Assembly: GCA_041661865.1 (NCBI GenBank)
Contig: JBAZTO010000003.1
Location: 53,505-117,504, forward strand
DNA from: JBAZTO01 sp041661865
GTDB taxonomy: Bacteria; Planctomycetota; Phycisphaerae; SM23-33
DNA length: 64,000 nucleotides
Direction of reading: 5' to 3'
Part shown: positions 44,230 through 52,642 of the stretch, one piece after another
How positions within the stretch are numbered: position 1 is the stretch's first letter
How the letters are laid out: each line of letters begins with the position of its first letter
Program-made: the position numbers and the translations under genes
The notes under the pieces: generated by a model
What the model was told of the DNA's origin: nothing
Database searches by the model: none
The model's input: only the letters and a program-made list of their open reading frames with translations

Positions 44230-44293
44230 CCACGGCTGCGATGTTTGCAGCCGTGTAGCCCCCGGTGGCACAGGCTTGAAAGCCTGTGCCACC
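44230..44293. repeat. Two REP-like hairpins
   Basis: CACGGCTGC/GCAGCCGTG at about 44230-44255 is followed by a perfect 14-bp inverted repeat GGTGGCACAGGCTT / AAGCCTGTGCCACC (44264-44293) with a 2-base loop. Related hairpins occur at 55581-55630. It lies between convergent genes and could end both transcripts. Confidence 0.8.
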
Positions 44294-44332
44294 CATCAAT
44301 CCATGCCTGACAGAGCAGTAGCCCCGCCCCAA

Positions 44333-45529
44333 CTACGATGCACAACTGTGTTGCAGTATTTCCGCGTAAACGGCTGACACCCGCCGCGCCGTCTCGGCGG
44401 CAGTGAATTCCGCGCGAACCGCGACGATGGCAGCCGCCGCGAGCCTGGCGGCCAGCCCCGCTTCCCACACCATCCGCAGCATGGCCCCGGCAAGCTTCTC
44501 AACGTCATCGGGCGAGACCAGCAGGCCGGTGCGCTCGTTGTCGATGATCTCTCCCGGGCCGCCGGCATCGGCTGAAATGACGGGCACGCCGGCGTCCATC
44601 GCCTCGATAATCACCCTGCCGAAGGGCTCGCGCTGGGCGGTGTGAACCAGGCAATCGATCAGCGGCCAGACCGTTGACATGTCCTCCCGCCAGCCCGCAA
44701 AGGTCACGACTTCCGACAACCCGTGCGTTTGGACATATCCCTCAAGTCGCCGGCGGTATTTGCTGTCGCGTCCGAACAGGTCGTCGCCGACCAGCAGGAA
44801 CTTCGCCTGCGGCGCCGCAGCCTGCACCCGCTCGGCCGCCCGCAGGAAGAGAAGCTGATTCTTCCAGGGCACAAACTGGCCAATGTTGGCGAAGGCAAAA
44901 CCCTGGCCTTCCAATCGAATGCCCTGGACGCCGCCGCCGGCCCGAAGCGGATCGCCCGCGGGGTCCAGACCGTTGTAAATCACCTCGATCTTCGAGTCGT
45001 CCACGCCTCGCTCCCGCAGCCACTGGGCCACCGACTGGCTGACCGCGATGACCTTATCCGACAGCCAGCCGCACAGGCTCACCCACGTGCGGCTGCCCGC
45101 GAAATCCCGGGCCTGCCAGATGAGCTTCGCGCGGCGCCCGCGCGCAGCCACGATGCACGGGAGCATGGCGTAGATGCTGTTGGCGTGAATGATGTCCGGA
45201 TCGATTGTCCCGACAATGTCCCTCAGCCGCAGGCCGGCGCGGAGACGCCCCACGAGCCTCCCCAGGCGGCTGGTCTGCCACCGCGAGGCGGGGAGGGCAA
45301 TATCCTGCCCCCCCGAAGCGCGAACCTCCTGCGCGAGCGGACTGCCGGCGGGGCAGGCGACGAATACTTCGTGCTCCCCCATGTGCCTTACCAGGAGCAG
45401 CAAGCTCTTCTCGGCGCCGGAGACTCCCTCCGCCGTGCTGACGTACAGTATCTTGGCCCTTTTGCCAGGCATGCAGCGCGCACTCCGTGCCTCTGAGTCA
45501 CACGACTTTGATGCCCGATTCCATCCCAC
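44333..45529 (-). CDS. Glycosyltransferase family 4
   Basis: The 398-residue protein shows the GT4 pattern: ILYVSTAEGVSGAEKSLLLLVRHM, VIYNGLD, GQFVPWKNQLLFLRAAE, LVGDD and the donor-site motif REPFGRVIIEAMDAGVPV. It should transfer a sugar from a nucleotide donor at the cytoplasmic side, in polysaccharide or glycolipid synthesis. The start at 45529 has AGAGGTG upstream; MPGKRAKIL at 45472 is an alternative and fits the domain better. Confidence 0.88.
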   Translation of the reverse strand: MGWNRASKSCDSEARSARCMPGKRAKILYVSTAEGVSGAEKSLLLLVRHMGEHEVFVACPAGSPLAQEVRASGGQDIALPASRWQTSRLGRLVGRLRAGLRLRDIVGTIDPDIIHANSIYAMLPCIVAARGRRAKLIWQARDFAGSRTWVSLCGWLSDKVIAVSQSVAQWLRERGVDDSKIEVIYNGLDPAGDPLRAGGGVQGIRLEGQGFAFANIGQFVPWKNQLLFLRAAERVQAAAPQAKFLLVGDDLFGRDSKYRRRLEGYVQTHGLSEVVTFAGWREDMSTVWPLIDCLVHTAQREPFGRVIIEAMDAGVPVISADAGGPGEIIDNERTGLLVSPDDVEKLAGAMLRMVWEAGLAARLAAAAIVAVRAEFTAAETARRVSAVYAEILQHSCAS

Positions 45530-45638
45530 ACCTCTAACAGGATATGAGCACCATCATGTTAGCACCTGTCTCGCAGGGCGGGAAGCCTGCCCTGCCAAAA
45601 TAAGATTCTTGTGCCGACTTCCGCGATCACAGTTGCTT

Positions 45639-45926
45639 TCAACCTCCGAGTTTCAGGCCGGCCTTGAGCCGTTTGAGCAGCGGCCCGCTGGGCACGCCGC
45701 TGTGCAGCAGGTGGATTTCCACCCCCCGCTGCCCCAACTGGTTGAGGACCGTCATGATCGAACGGGCCCGGCGAGATCCCTCCCGCCGCGGAGGAATGTG
45801 CAGATCCTTCACATCGGCGGTGGCGATGAAGAGGCGGTGGCGGCACTCATCCAGGGAGGCCAGCAGGACCTCCTCAAGGTGCTGGTCGTTGAGGACAAGC
45901 CGAATCATGCCTGTTTCATCGGCCAT
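45639..45926 (-). CDS. Short phospholipase-D-like N-terminal fragment
   Basis: This 95-residue frame (MADETGMIRLVLNDQHLEE, then LFIATADVKDLHIPP and RGVEIHLLHSGVPS) matches the N-terminal part of PLD-like proteins but lacks both HKD catalytic motifs. A poor ribosome-binding site and the short length suggest a decayed remnant. Confidence 0.5.
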   Translation of the reverse strand: MADETGMIRLVLNDQHLEEVLLASLDECRHRLFIATADVKDLHIPPRREGSRRARSIMTVLNQLGQRGVEIHLLHSGVPSGPLLKRLKAGLKLGG

Positions 45927-46005
45927 TCGGACAGGCGGGCGAGAGCCAAGAGAGAAGGCGGCGTGGTTTTCCGCATTCGTGATTCGCGACGGCCAGCTCG
46001 CGGGT

Positions 46006-46506
46006 TCAGATAAGCACCCGGCCGGCGCGGTCGGTCTTGATCTGCGTGATGCCCGGATGCTGAGACTCCAAATCCTGGAGTACCTTGGCCTGCTTGCGGA
46101 TGATCGTCTCGCAGGCGGCCAGGCTGGTCCGCAGCATGTCCTTGGCTGAGACGATCCCGACGACCGCCCCACCGTCGGTAACCAGCAGGTGGCGGATGCG
46201 ATGGATCGTCATCAACCGCTGGGCTTCGTTGAAGGGCGTGAACCAGCCGACCGAAATGACGCTGGGAGTCATGATCGTCTCGACGTCGGTCGTCTGCGGA
46301 TCCAGCCCGCAGGCGACAACCTTGTTGAGGATGTCACGCTCGGTGATGATGCCCACCGTCTCGCCGGCCGCCCCCAGCACCACCAGCGAGCCGACCTGGC
46401 CGTCAGCCATCTTCCGGGCCGCCTCCGCGACGCACGAGGTGCTCTCGATGGTCAGCAACTGCTTTCGACGCCCGATGATGTCAGCCACCGTCTTGTCCGA
46501 AACCAT
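46006..46506 (-). CDS. CBS-domain pair protein
   Basis: The 166-residue protein consists of two CBS domains (QVGSLVVLGAAGETVGIITERDIL and RHLLVTDGGAVVGIVSAKDML). Such pairs bind adenine nucleotides and act as sensors. Its ORF lies opposite no other gene and next to a nucleotide-binding protein gene on the same strand. Confidence 0.88.
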   Translation of the reverse strand: MVSDKTVADIIGRRKQLLTIESTSCVAEAARKMADGQVGSLVVLGAAGETVGIITERDILNKVVACGLDPQTTDVETIMTPSVISVGWFTPFNEAQRLMTIHRIRHLLVTDGGAVVGIVSAKDMLRTSLAACETIIRKQAKVLQDLESQHPGITQIKTDRAGRVLI

Positions 46507-46637
46507 TGCGTAATCCCTTCGTCCAGTGCGTCTCTACCCCGCCCCCCTCTTCAATTCAATCGTCAAAAAACGCTCGCGTCTTCAGCATGCGTAGGGAAAT
46601 CACAACTGATTTACGGGACATGCTTTTGCGAGGCAAT

Positions 46638-47747
46638 TCAGCCGAACAGCCCGCCCTTGGGCGGCGGAGGGACGTAGTTGGAGGACAGGAAGAATCGAAC
46701 GGCCTCCTCCACCGAGCGGAACAATCGCGTGGCCGTTTCGGTGACGAAGGGCGAGGGCGGGCTCGCCGGCCGCCAGATCACAAAGACGTCCTTGGTGGCC
46801 TCGTGGGCGTGCTGGAGCTCGCGTTCGACGCCGCTGGACAGGCCCGGTCGGCCGTTCTCAAGCTCCGGGATCAGCGAAATAATCATCTCCGACTGATCGA
46901 TGAGCTTGAAGTCGCGGGCGTAAATCTGCCCGTCGATGTCGGCGATGATGTCGAGTAACTGGGCGGTTTCCATGACGGCCTTCTGTCCCGGCGGCCCGCA
47001 CTCCACGGTGCGATGGCCTTCCTCGGCGGCCTTGAGGGCCAGGGCACAAAGGTACTTCTCCTCCACGTCGCACGGGTCGAAGCAGATGAAGTGACGTTTC
47101 ATCTCGCGACGGAAGGCCTCGATCTCGGCCAGGATCGCCGGTGAGTCGCTGACGTGCGACATGGGGTAACTGAGATAGGCCCGCTTGAGATGCTGGCGGC
47201 AGATCAGACCAGCCAGGGCCGCCGCCGTCGTCTCATCCTCGCCGATGGCCATGATGTAGAAGTGGCCGTGCCCGCGGACAATCTGGCTGAGCAGCTCGGT
47301 GGCCAGGATTTCCTCCTCGCGCCAGACCATCAGATCCTTGAGGCTGTGGTCGCCGTGGCCGTCGCGAGTGAGGCGGTAATGCACACGGTCGATATTGTCC
47401 ACCAGCGTAATGTAAAGATCGGCGTCGAGGGCCTTCATCTGGTCGTAATCGAAGGCATAAAACAGGCCGTGGCGCCAGCGGAAAGTGGCGTGCGTGTTGA
47501 CCAGCACGTGCGAGTTGTGCTGGCAGGCGGCGAGAACGTCCTTGAATACGCTGCGACGCAGGCTGTTGAGGCGCGACAGCGAGAGGTCCAGGATTCGCCC
47601 CGCCGCCACGTCGGGCGCCTCGGCGTACATCATCTGCCCGACATTGCAGACGGCCAGGTCGCTGCCGCCCTCGCCGGCCAGTTCGACCACCTTGGCCAGG
47701 AACGGCTTTTTGTCCAGCCCGACTTGTCCGGTCACCACGACGCGCAT
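46638..47747 (-). CDS. Adenylate-kinase-like P-loop protein with deoxyribosyltransferase-like C-terminus
   Basis: The 369-residue protein starts MRVVVTGQVGLDKKPFL, a P-loop-like motif akin to archaeal-type adenylate kinase-like proteins. The C-terminal half (LSYPMSHVSD, then ARDFKLIDQSEMIISLIPELENGRPGLSSGVERELQHAHE) resembles nucleoside 2-deoxyribosyltransferase/DUF4406-like folds. Function is unknown; a nucleotide-processing role fits both halves. The end is a Pro-rich PPPPKGG. Confidence 0.65.
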   Translation of the reverse strand: MRVVVTGQVGLDKKPFLAKVVELAGEGGSDLAVCNVGQMMYAEAPDVAAGRILDLSLSRLNSLRRSVFKDVLAACQHNSHVLVNTHATFRWRHGLFYAFDYDQMKALDADLYITLVDNIDRVHYRLTRDGHGDHSLKDLMVWREEEILATELLSQIVRGHGHFYIMAIGEDETTAAALAGLICRQHLKRAYLSYPMSHVSDSPAILAEIEAFRREMKRHFICFDPCDVEEKYLCALALKAAEEGHRTVECGPPGQKAVMETAQLLDIIADIDGQIYARDFKLIDQSEMIISLIPELENGRPGLSSGVERELQHAHEATKDVFVIWRPASPPSPFVTETATRLFRSVEEAVRFFLSSNYVPPPPKGGLFG

Positions 47748-47756
47748 ACTGCCACC

Positions 47757-48731
47757 CTATAGGTATTTCGCCGCGAATCGCATCTTGGCCGCCGTCTGGA
47801 ACGCCCCGCCGCCCTCGTGGCCATTGAAATCGTAGGTTCGCATCTCCTTCTCGCCCGCGATGCGGTTGTAGGCTGCAAAGATCGTACTGGGCGGGCAGGT
47901 GGTGTCCATCATCCCGACGGAGAACATGCATCGCGCGGTGATCCTCGGCGCGAAATTCACGCCGTCGAAATAGGCCAGGACCTTGAAGACATCCTCCACC
48001 TTGTTTCGGTGGGCCTTGAGGTACTGGGCGATCTCGTTGTAGGGCCAGGTATCGATGATGTCGCAGGCCCGGCGGTAGCCGCACAGGAAGGGCACGTCGG
48101 GCATGGCCAGCTTGACCTTCTTGCCCGCCAGGGCTGCCGCGGCGATGGAGATTCCCCCGCCCTGGCTGCCGCCCGAGACGGCCAGGCGAGAGGGGTCCAC
48201 GTGTTTGTGCGTCGCGGCCAGTTCCACCGCGCGGAGGGCGTCGATGAAGACGCGCCGGTAGAAATACGATTCGCGCGAGTCGATGCCCCGCGTCATGTAG
48301 CCCGGCTGGAAGGGCCCGCTGCCGACGGGATCGGGTGTCCCGCCCGGGCCGGTCCAAATGCTCGCCCCCTGCCCACGCGTGTCCATCACCAGCGAGGCAT
48401 AGCCCTGGCACGGCCAGAGCAGGTGCTCGGCCGGGATGCCGCGCCCGCCGGTGTAACCGATGTAAGTCACCACGCAGGGCAGCTTGTCCGTATTGCCGGC
48501 CGGCTCGATGAACCAGGCCTTGATCGGATGACCGCCAAAACCGCGATAGGTCACGTCGTAAACGTCCAGCAGGCGGTAGATGTCCGAATCGACCTTCTCG
48601 TACTGGCCTTCCAGCGGGAACCGGGCGGCCTCCGCCATCGTGACCTTCCAGAAGTCGTCGAAGTCCGCCGGCTCATAATCGGGCAGTTTGTAGCTCTCCA
48701 GTTGGCTCAGGGGCAAATCGAACAACGGCAT
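47757..48731 (-). CDS. Acetyl-xylan-esterase/cephalosporin-C-deacetylase-like hydrolase (AXE1)
   Basis: The 324-residue alpha/beta hydrolase starts MPLFDLPLSQLESYKLPDYEP at the ATG at 48731, 6 bases after GGGAG. The catalytic Ser lies in VSGGSQGGG, the Asp/His in GMMDTTCPPST and NGHEGGG. The family removes acetyl groups from sugars and related substrates. No signal peptide is seen, so it acts in the cytoplasm. Confidence 0.9.
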   Translation of the reverse strand: MPLFDLPLSQLESYKLPDYEPADFDDFWKVTMAEAARFPLEGQYEKVDSDIYRLLDVYDVTYRGFGGHPIKAWFIEPAGNTDKLPCVVTYIGYTGGRGIPAEHLLWPCQGYASLVMDTRGQGASIWTGPGGTPDPVGSGPFQPGYMTRGIDSRESYFYRRVFIDALRAVELAATHKHVDPSRLAVSGGSQGGGISIAAAALAGKKVKLAMPDVPFLCGYRRACDIIDTWPYNEIAQYLKAHRNKVEDVFKVLAYFDGVNFAPRITARCMFSVGMMDTTCPPSTIFAAYNRIAGEKEMRTYDFNGHEGGGAFQTAAKMRFAAKYL

Positions 48732-49142
48732 GCAGAACTCCCTTCGCAATAGGTGTTGACGGGATTGTACACCGCCGCAATCCGCTCCGCCAGCGGCCAG
48801 AGTCGAGCGGGAGTATTTCGGTTCCCGGAAAGTGCCAACCTGGTTAGCTTCTTCCGCGGTCATGGCAGTCCCCGCTTGGCCAACGGGTTGGCAGGATGTT
48901 TGCGACCTTCGATGTCTGCGGCACGGTGGTTCGTTCTCGGGCACATAGCGGGGATTGCTTGTTCATTGAAGGCATTAAAGTAAGGGTTTGTACCGCTCAA
49001 GCGGCGGTTGAATAGCTTAGGTCAATCCTCTAAAATGATTAGAATTCGTATTTTGTAAGGTATAGATTTATAAACTCTTTTTAAAACTAGTATTATGTTA
49101 ACATAGCTATCGAAAGTGTATACATTTTAATTATCATTTACG
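48732..49142. other. AT-rich intergenic region
   Basis: From about 48985 the sequence turns strongly AT-rich (for example TATTATGTTAACATAGC), in contrast with the GC-rich neighbours. No gene is seen. This suggests horizontally acquired DNA with the XRE/Fic pair. Confidence 0.6.
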
Positions 49143-49171
49143 TTGACAGAGAATAGGACCGATCATATACT
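49143..49171 (+). promoter_or_regulatory. Near-consensus sigma-70 promoter of the XRE/Fic pair
   Basis: TTGACA (49143-49148) and TATACT (49166-49171) with a 17-base spacer precede the XRE gene by 24 bases. It is the best promoter match in the window and lies in AT-rich DNA. Confidence 0.8.
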
Positions 49172-49194
49172 GAGTGTGGATGTGAGGACTGAGT

Positions 49195-49575
49195 ATGGTA
49201 GCTATGGATTCTAAAATCAGAGAGATGTTGGAAGCACGCAGGCGCGCGCTCGGAATGTCTGTCAGGGTGCTAGCTCGCAGGTCCGGTCTCAGCTTCCCTA
49301 CTGTTCAACGGACACTCTCTGGGAGCGGTGATGAGCGGTTTGGGACGGTCCGTGCTATCGCCGCGGCGATGGGCTTAGCCATTACCATTAAGCCGACCAG
49401 CATTGCGGCTTTCAAAGAAGAGACGGCCATGAAGAAAGCAATTGCGATCGTAGATAGTGCCCAAGGCAACTTCGCTTTGGAAGGGCAAGCGACTACCGAA
49501 GAGGTGAAACGCCGAGTCGTCAGGCGGCTTAAGCAAAAACTAATGGCGGGCTCAAAGCTTCGCCTCTGGTCATAG
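49195..49575 (+). CDS. XRE-type HTH regulator, mobile-mystery-protein-A-like
   Basis: The 126-residue protein has an XRE helix-turn-helix (ARRSGLSFPTVQRTLSGSGDERFGTVRAIAAAMGL) and a C-terminal half that could bind the Fic partner. GAGG precedes the ATG. It lies one base before the Fic gene. The pair resembles mobile mystery proteins A/B, a toxin-antitoxin-like module. Confidence 0.8.
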   Translation: MVAMDSKIREMLEARRRALGMSVRVLARRSGLSFPTVQRTLSGSGDERFGTVRAIAAAMGLAITIKPTSIAAFKEETAMKKAIAIVDSAQGNFALEGQATTEEVKRRVVRRLKQKLMAGSKLRLWS

Positions 49576-49576
49576 C

Positions 49577-50170
49577 ATGAATGTAGAGGCTGGCGATCCG
49601 CATTGCACGGTTCACGACAGAAGCGGCCTGAAGCTTAAGGGCCGCGTCACGGATGCAGCTATAAATGCTGCTGAGCTTGAAGCCTGTGCAACTACGACAA
49701 TGAAATACTACGGCAAGCGGCCCACATCCAAGACAGCCCCCTTCAATAGTCGTTGGATGTTCAAGCTTCATGGAGAGATGTTCGGGAAGGTATGGACATG
49801 GGCCGGTCAAGCCAGAACGTCTGATTCAAATATTGGAATAGCGTGGCGTCAGATAAACGTGCAAGTTGAGATGCTGGCTCAGGACGTGGCAGTTTGGCCA
49901 AAGGAATCACTTGAAAGCGCTGTCCGGCTTCACCTCCGAGCCGTACAGATACACCCATTCACAGATGGAAACGGCCGCTGGGCGCGCCTGCTGTCCAACA
50001 TTTGGCTACTACAGAATAAGCTTCACGAAGTAAGGTGGCCTGACCCACTCCTGAGGGATACAAGCAGCCCCATCCGCAAGGAGTACATAGACGCAATCAA
50101 GAGCGCCGACAACGGCGATAGCAACGCGTTGGTTGCATTGCACAAGAGGTTCCAATGCGTGAGGGGCTGA
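49577..50170 (+). CDS. Fic/DOC-family protein, mobile-mystery-protein-B-like
   Basis: The 197-residue protein contains the complete Fic motif HPFTDGNGRWAR near residue 125, so it could transfer AMP or a similar group to targets. It matches the mobile-mystery-B layout (W-rich WMFKLHGEMFGKVWTWAG before the motif). The adjacent XRE gene would control its activity. Start ATG follows the stop of the XRE gene by one base. Confidence 0.88.
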   Translation: MNVEAGDPHCTVHDRSGLKLKGRVTDAAINAAELEACATTTMKYYGKRPTSKTAPFNSRWMFKLHGEMFGKVWTWAGQARTSDSNIGIAWRQINVQVEMLAQDVAVWPKESLESAVRLHLRAVQIHPFTDGNGRWARLLSNIWLLQNKLHEVRWPDPLLRDTSSPIRKEYIDAIKSADNGDSNALVALHKRFQCVRG

Positions 50171-50303
50171 GCGGAAACCTGTACTCCGGCAGATGAATTC
50201 GAGTTGCCGGACAGCTTTGTGTTACGGTTTTTTGATGTTTACGAACCCGACACGCCATCACTTGCAAGCCCGCCCGTTCGCGCCCGTTGGTGCGCCATCG
50301 CCT

Positions 50304-50990
50304 CTACCGCAGCGCCGCCGCCAGTTCGTCCAGCGACTTGACAACGCATTGCGGCCGGCCGCCGGGTGGGGCCGGAAGGTCGGCGTGGATCTGCCCCGGC
50401 TGCAAGGCTTGAAGGGTCCGCCAGCCCAGTTGGTTGGGCGCGAGGAAATCCTTCGTCGGGTTGTCGGCCACGTAGAGGCAAGCATCGGCCTGGACGCCCA
50501 TGTCCTCGCTGAGTTTCCTGAAGGGCACGGGCGAGGGCTTCCAGAAATCCCGCCCCAGCTTTTCGGTCAGCAGCACGTACTCGAAGAATGGCTCGATAGC
50601 CAACGCATGGATCTTGTATTCCTGGGCCGGCAGAAAACCATCGGACAGCATCGCCAGCCGGTACCGGCCGCGCAGAAGTTCCAGCAGATCGACCATGCCC
50701 GGGAAGGCTGCGATCGTCGGCCGGTGGTTGCGATAAACCGTCACCAGTTCGTCGATGCCGGCCTTGTCCAGGCCCAGGTGAAATTGCTCGTTCAGGGTAT
50801 CCAGCGCGTTGCGGCTCGTGCCAGCCTGGAAGCGATCCCACAGGTACTCCTCGAATCGCTCGGCCCGCCCCAGCCGCTCCCGCAGAAACCGGGCGACCGC
50901 CGCATAGCCACTGCGCACGTACTGGGCCTCAGGATAGATCGTATCGTCGAGGTCGAAGACGACGACCTGTAAACGTCTGTCGCTCGGCAT
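50304..50990 (-). CDS. HAD-superfamily hydrolase
   Basis: The 228-residue protein shows HAD motif I FDLDDT near residue 12, motif II LSDG and motif IV VADNPTKD. A cap domain lies between. It probably dephosphorylates a small metabolite. It is immediately downstream of the ATP-grasp gene (8-base gap) on the same strand, so the two may belong to one pathway for a surface sugar or secondary metabolite. Confidence 0.86.
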   Translation of the reverse strand: MPSDRRLQVVVFDLDDTIYPEAQYVRSGYAAVARFLRERLGRAERFEEYLWDRFQAGTSRNALDTLNEQFHLGLDKAGIDELVTVYRNHRPTIAAFPGMVDLLELLRGRYRLAMLSDGFLPAQEYKIHALAIEPFFEYVLLTEKLGRDFWKPSPVPFRKLSEDMGVQADACLYVADNPTKDFLAPNQLGWRTLQALQPGQIHADLPAPPGGRPQCVVKSLDELAAALR

Positions 50991-50998
50991 AGCGGGCC

Positions 50999-52006
50999 TC
51001 AGCGGAAACTTGGGGCCTTGAAGCCCGGAAGCTGGTCGAAATCGTCGTTGACCTGGAGGAACAGGGCGTCGTCGTAACGGAGCATCAGGAGGCGATCGGT
51101 GAAATTGCCGATCTCGGCCGTGATGGGCAGGCCCAGCACGTCCTGGAGCAGGTAGAGCGGCAGGTTGGCGCCCGCAGCCATCGACAGCGGCGCGCCGCCG
51201 CCAAACCGCGGGTTGATCTCAAAGAACCTCGGCGGGCCATTGCCGCTCCGCCGGCACTGGCAGCAGAAAACGCCCCACATGTCCGGCAGCGCCTCGGCCA
51301 GGACCGTGGCGCAGCGGATCATCTCATCGTCCTTGACCGTCAGGCCCTTCTCGACTTCGCCGCTGCGGACCTGCAGGCGCTGGCGAGGCACGACGCATCG
51401 CACCGCGCCGGATCGCTGGCGGTAGACATCGACGGTGAACTCCGCGCCGGGCACATACTCCTGGATAATCATCAGGTCGCCGAAGACCGACACGTGCCCG
51501 CGAAGCTCCTTCTCGTTCCGCATGATCCCCGTGCCCACGCTGGCCGAGCCGGAGATCGGCTTGACGAAGCACGGATAGAAGGGCTGTGCGAGGAACTCGC
51601 TCAAGGTGAATGTCCTGATCGTCGCCAGCCCCGCCCGGCCGATCAGCGCGTTGGTCTGCGCCTTGTCGCGGCAGAGCGTGATGGCGGATTCCGAGCCGAT
51701 CATCACGGTGCAGCCCAGGGCGGCGAACTCGTCACGGTGGCGGGCCAGGCTGCGAAGATCCAGGTCCGTCAGCGGCACCAGCAACCGCACGTTGTGCTGC
51801 TTGACGATCTCCTGGATGGCGGGGATGTACTCGATGCGCCGGGCGGGCGGGACTTTGATCCCCAGGTCGGCCTTGTGAAAGGCCGGCGACGCCTGCGTGA
51901 TATCAGTGGCGATGAGCTTGCCCGAGAGATTCAACTCCTTCATGGCGGCGCGGAAATTCCCCAACAGGCTGACTCGCCTGCCCGCACAGGTGAAAAGGAT
52001 GTTCAT
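50999..52006 (-). CDS. ATP-grasp ligase, carbamoyl-phosphate-synthase-like
   Basis: The 335-residue protein starts MNILFTCAGRRVSLLGNFR at the ATG at 52006, after GGGCGAG. It has an N-terminal Rossmann-type preATP-grasp domain, an ATP-binding core (CFVKPISGSASVGTG, MIIQEYVPGAEFTVDV) and the metal-binding FEINPRFGGGAP. It probably ligates an amino or carboxyl group. Neighbouring genes suggest surface-polysaccharide decoration. Confidence 0.88.
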   Translation of the reverse strand: MNILFTCAGRRVSLLGNFRAAMKELNLSGKLIATDITQASPAFHKADLGIKVPPARRIEYIPAIQEIVKQHNVRLLVPLTDLDLRSLARHRDEFAALGCTVMIGSESAITLCRDKAQTNALIGRAGLATIRTFTLSEFLAQPFYPCFVKPISGSASVGTGIMRNEKELRGHVSVFGDLMIIQEYVPGAEFTVDVYRQRSGAVRCVVPRQRLQVRSGEVEKGLTVKDDEMIRCATVLAEALPDMWGVFCCQCRRSGNGPPRFFEINPRFGGGAPLSMAAGANLPLYLLQDVLGLPITAEIGNFTDRLLMLRYDDALFLQVNDDFDQLPGFKAPSFR

Positions 52007-52016
52007 CTCGCCCTGG

Positions 52017-52619
52017 CTAATCGCTCTCTCGCTCCTTGTCCTTGCTGTATCGCCGCTCATAGATCGCTTCTTTTCGTCCCAGGACCAACGCCAGCGTCTT
52101 GAAGAGGATGCGTGCGTCCAGGACAAACGATCTATTATCTACGTAATACACGTCCAATTCGATTTTTTCTTCGAGCGTCAGGCTGCCGCGGCCAAAAACC
52201 TGGGCATAGCCCGTCAGTCCCGGAGGCGCCTCCAGGCGGCGCCTCTGTCGCTCATCCCACTGCTGGGCCTGCCGCTCATAGAGCGGGCGGGGCCCCACCA
52301 GGCTCATCTGCCCGGCCAGCACGTTGAGCAGTTGAGGCAGTTCGTCCAGACTCGTTTCGCGCAGGAACCTTCCCAGCCTCGTCAGCCGCGGATCCTGCCC
52401 GCCTTGCGGAGAGGCTCCATAGGGATCAACATCGGCTCGCATCGTTCGAAACTTCAGCATGGTGAAAGGCTTGCCTCGCCGGCCCGCCCGTCGCTGAAGG
52501 AAAATGGCCCGCCCGGGGGACTCGATGCGTATGGCCGCGGCCATCAGCGCCATGGGCACGGCCAGGATGGCCAGCCCCAGCAGGCTCGCGACTATGTCCA
52601 GCATACGCTTGGCCAGCAT
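52017..52619 (-). CDS. Undecaprenyl-phosphate sugar-phosphotransferase (bacterial sugar transferase)
   Basis: The 200-residue protein has one N-terminal membrane segment (LLGLAILAVPMALMAAAI), then FRTMRADVDPY, RLTRLGRFLRETSLDELPQLLNVL and MSLVGPRPL, the initiating glycosyl-1-phosphate transferase signature. It starts assembly of a repeat unit on undecaprenyl phosphate at the inner membrane. It lies with epimerases in one cluster, 23 bases from the next gene. Confidence 0.92.
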   Translation of the reverse strand: MLAKRMLDIVASLLGLAILAVPMALMAAAIRIESPGRAIFLQRRAGRRGKPFTMLKFRTMRADVDPYGASPQGGQDPRLTRLGRFLRETSLDELPQLLNVLAGQMSLVGPRPLYERQAQQWDERQRRRLEAPPGLTGYAQVFGRGSLTLEEKIELDVYYVDNRSFVLDARILFKTLALVLGRKEAIYERRYSKDKERESD

Positions 52620-52642
52620 GATTCCTCGCCCAAACGAATTTG

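Noticed and set aside
42385..44292. Long minus-strand frame (635 codons)
   Set aside because: Antisense shadow of the SPASM radical SAM gene; no recognisable motifs.
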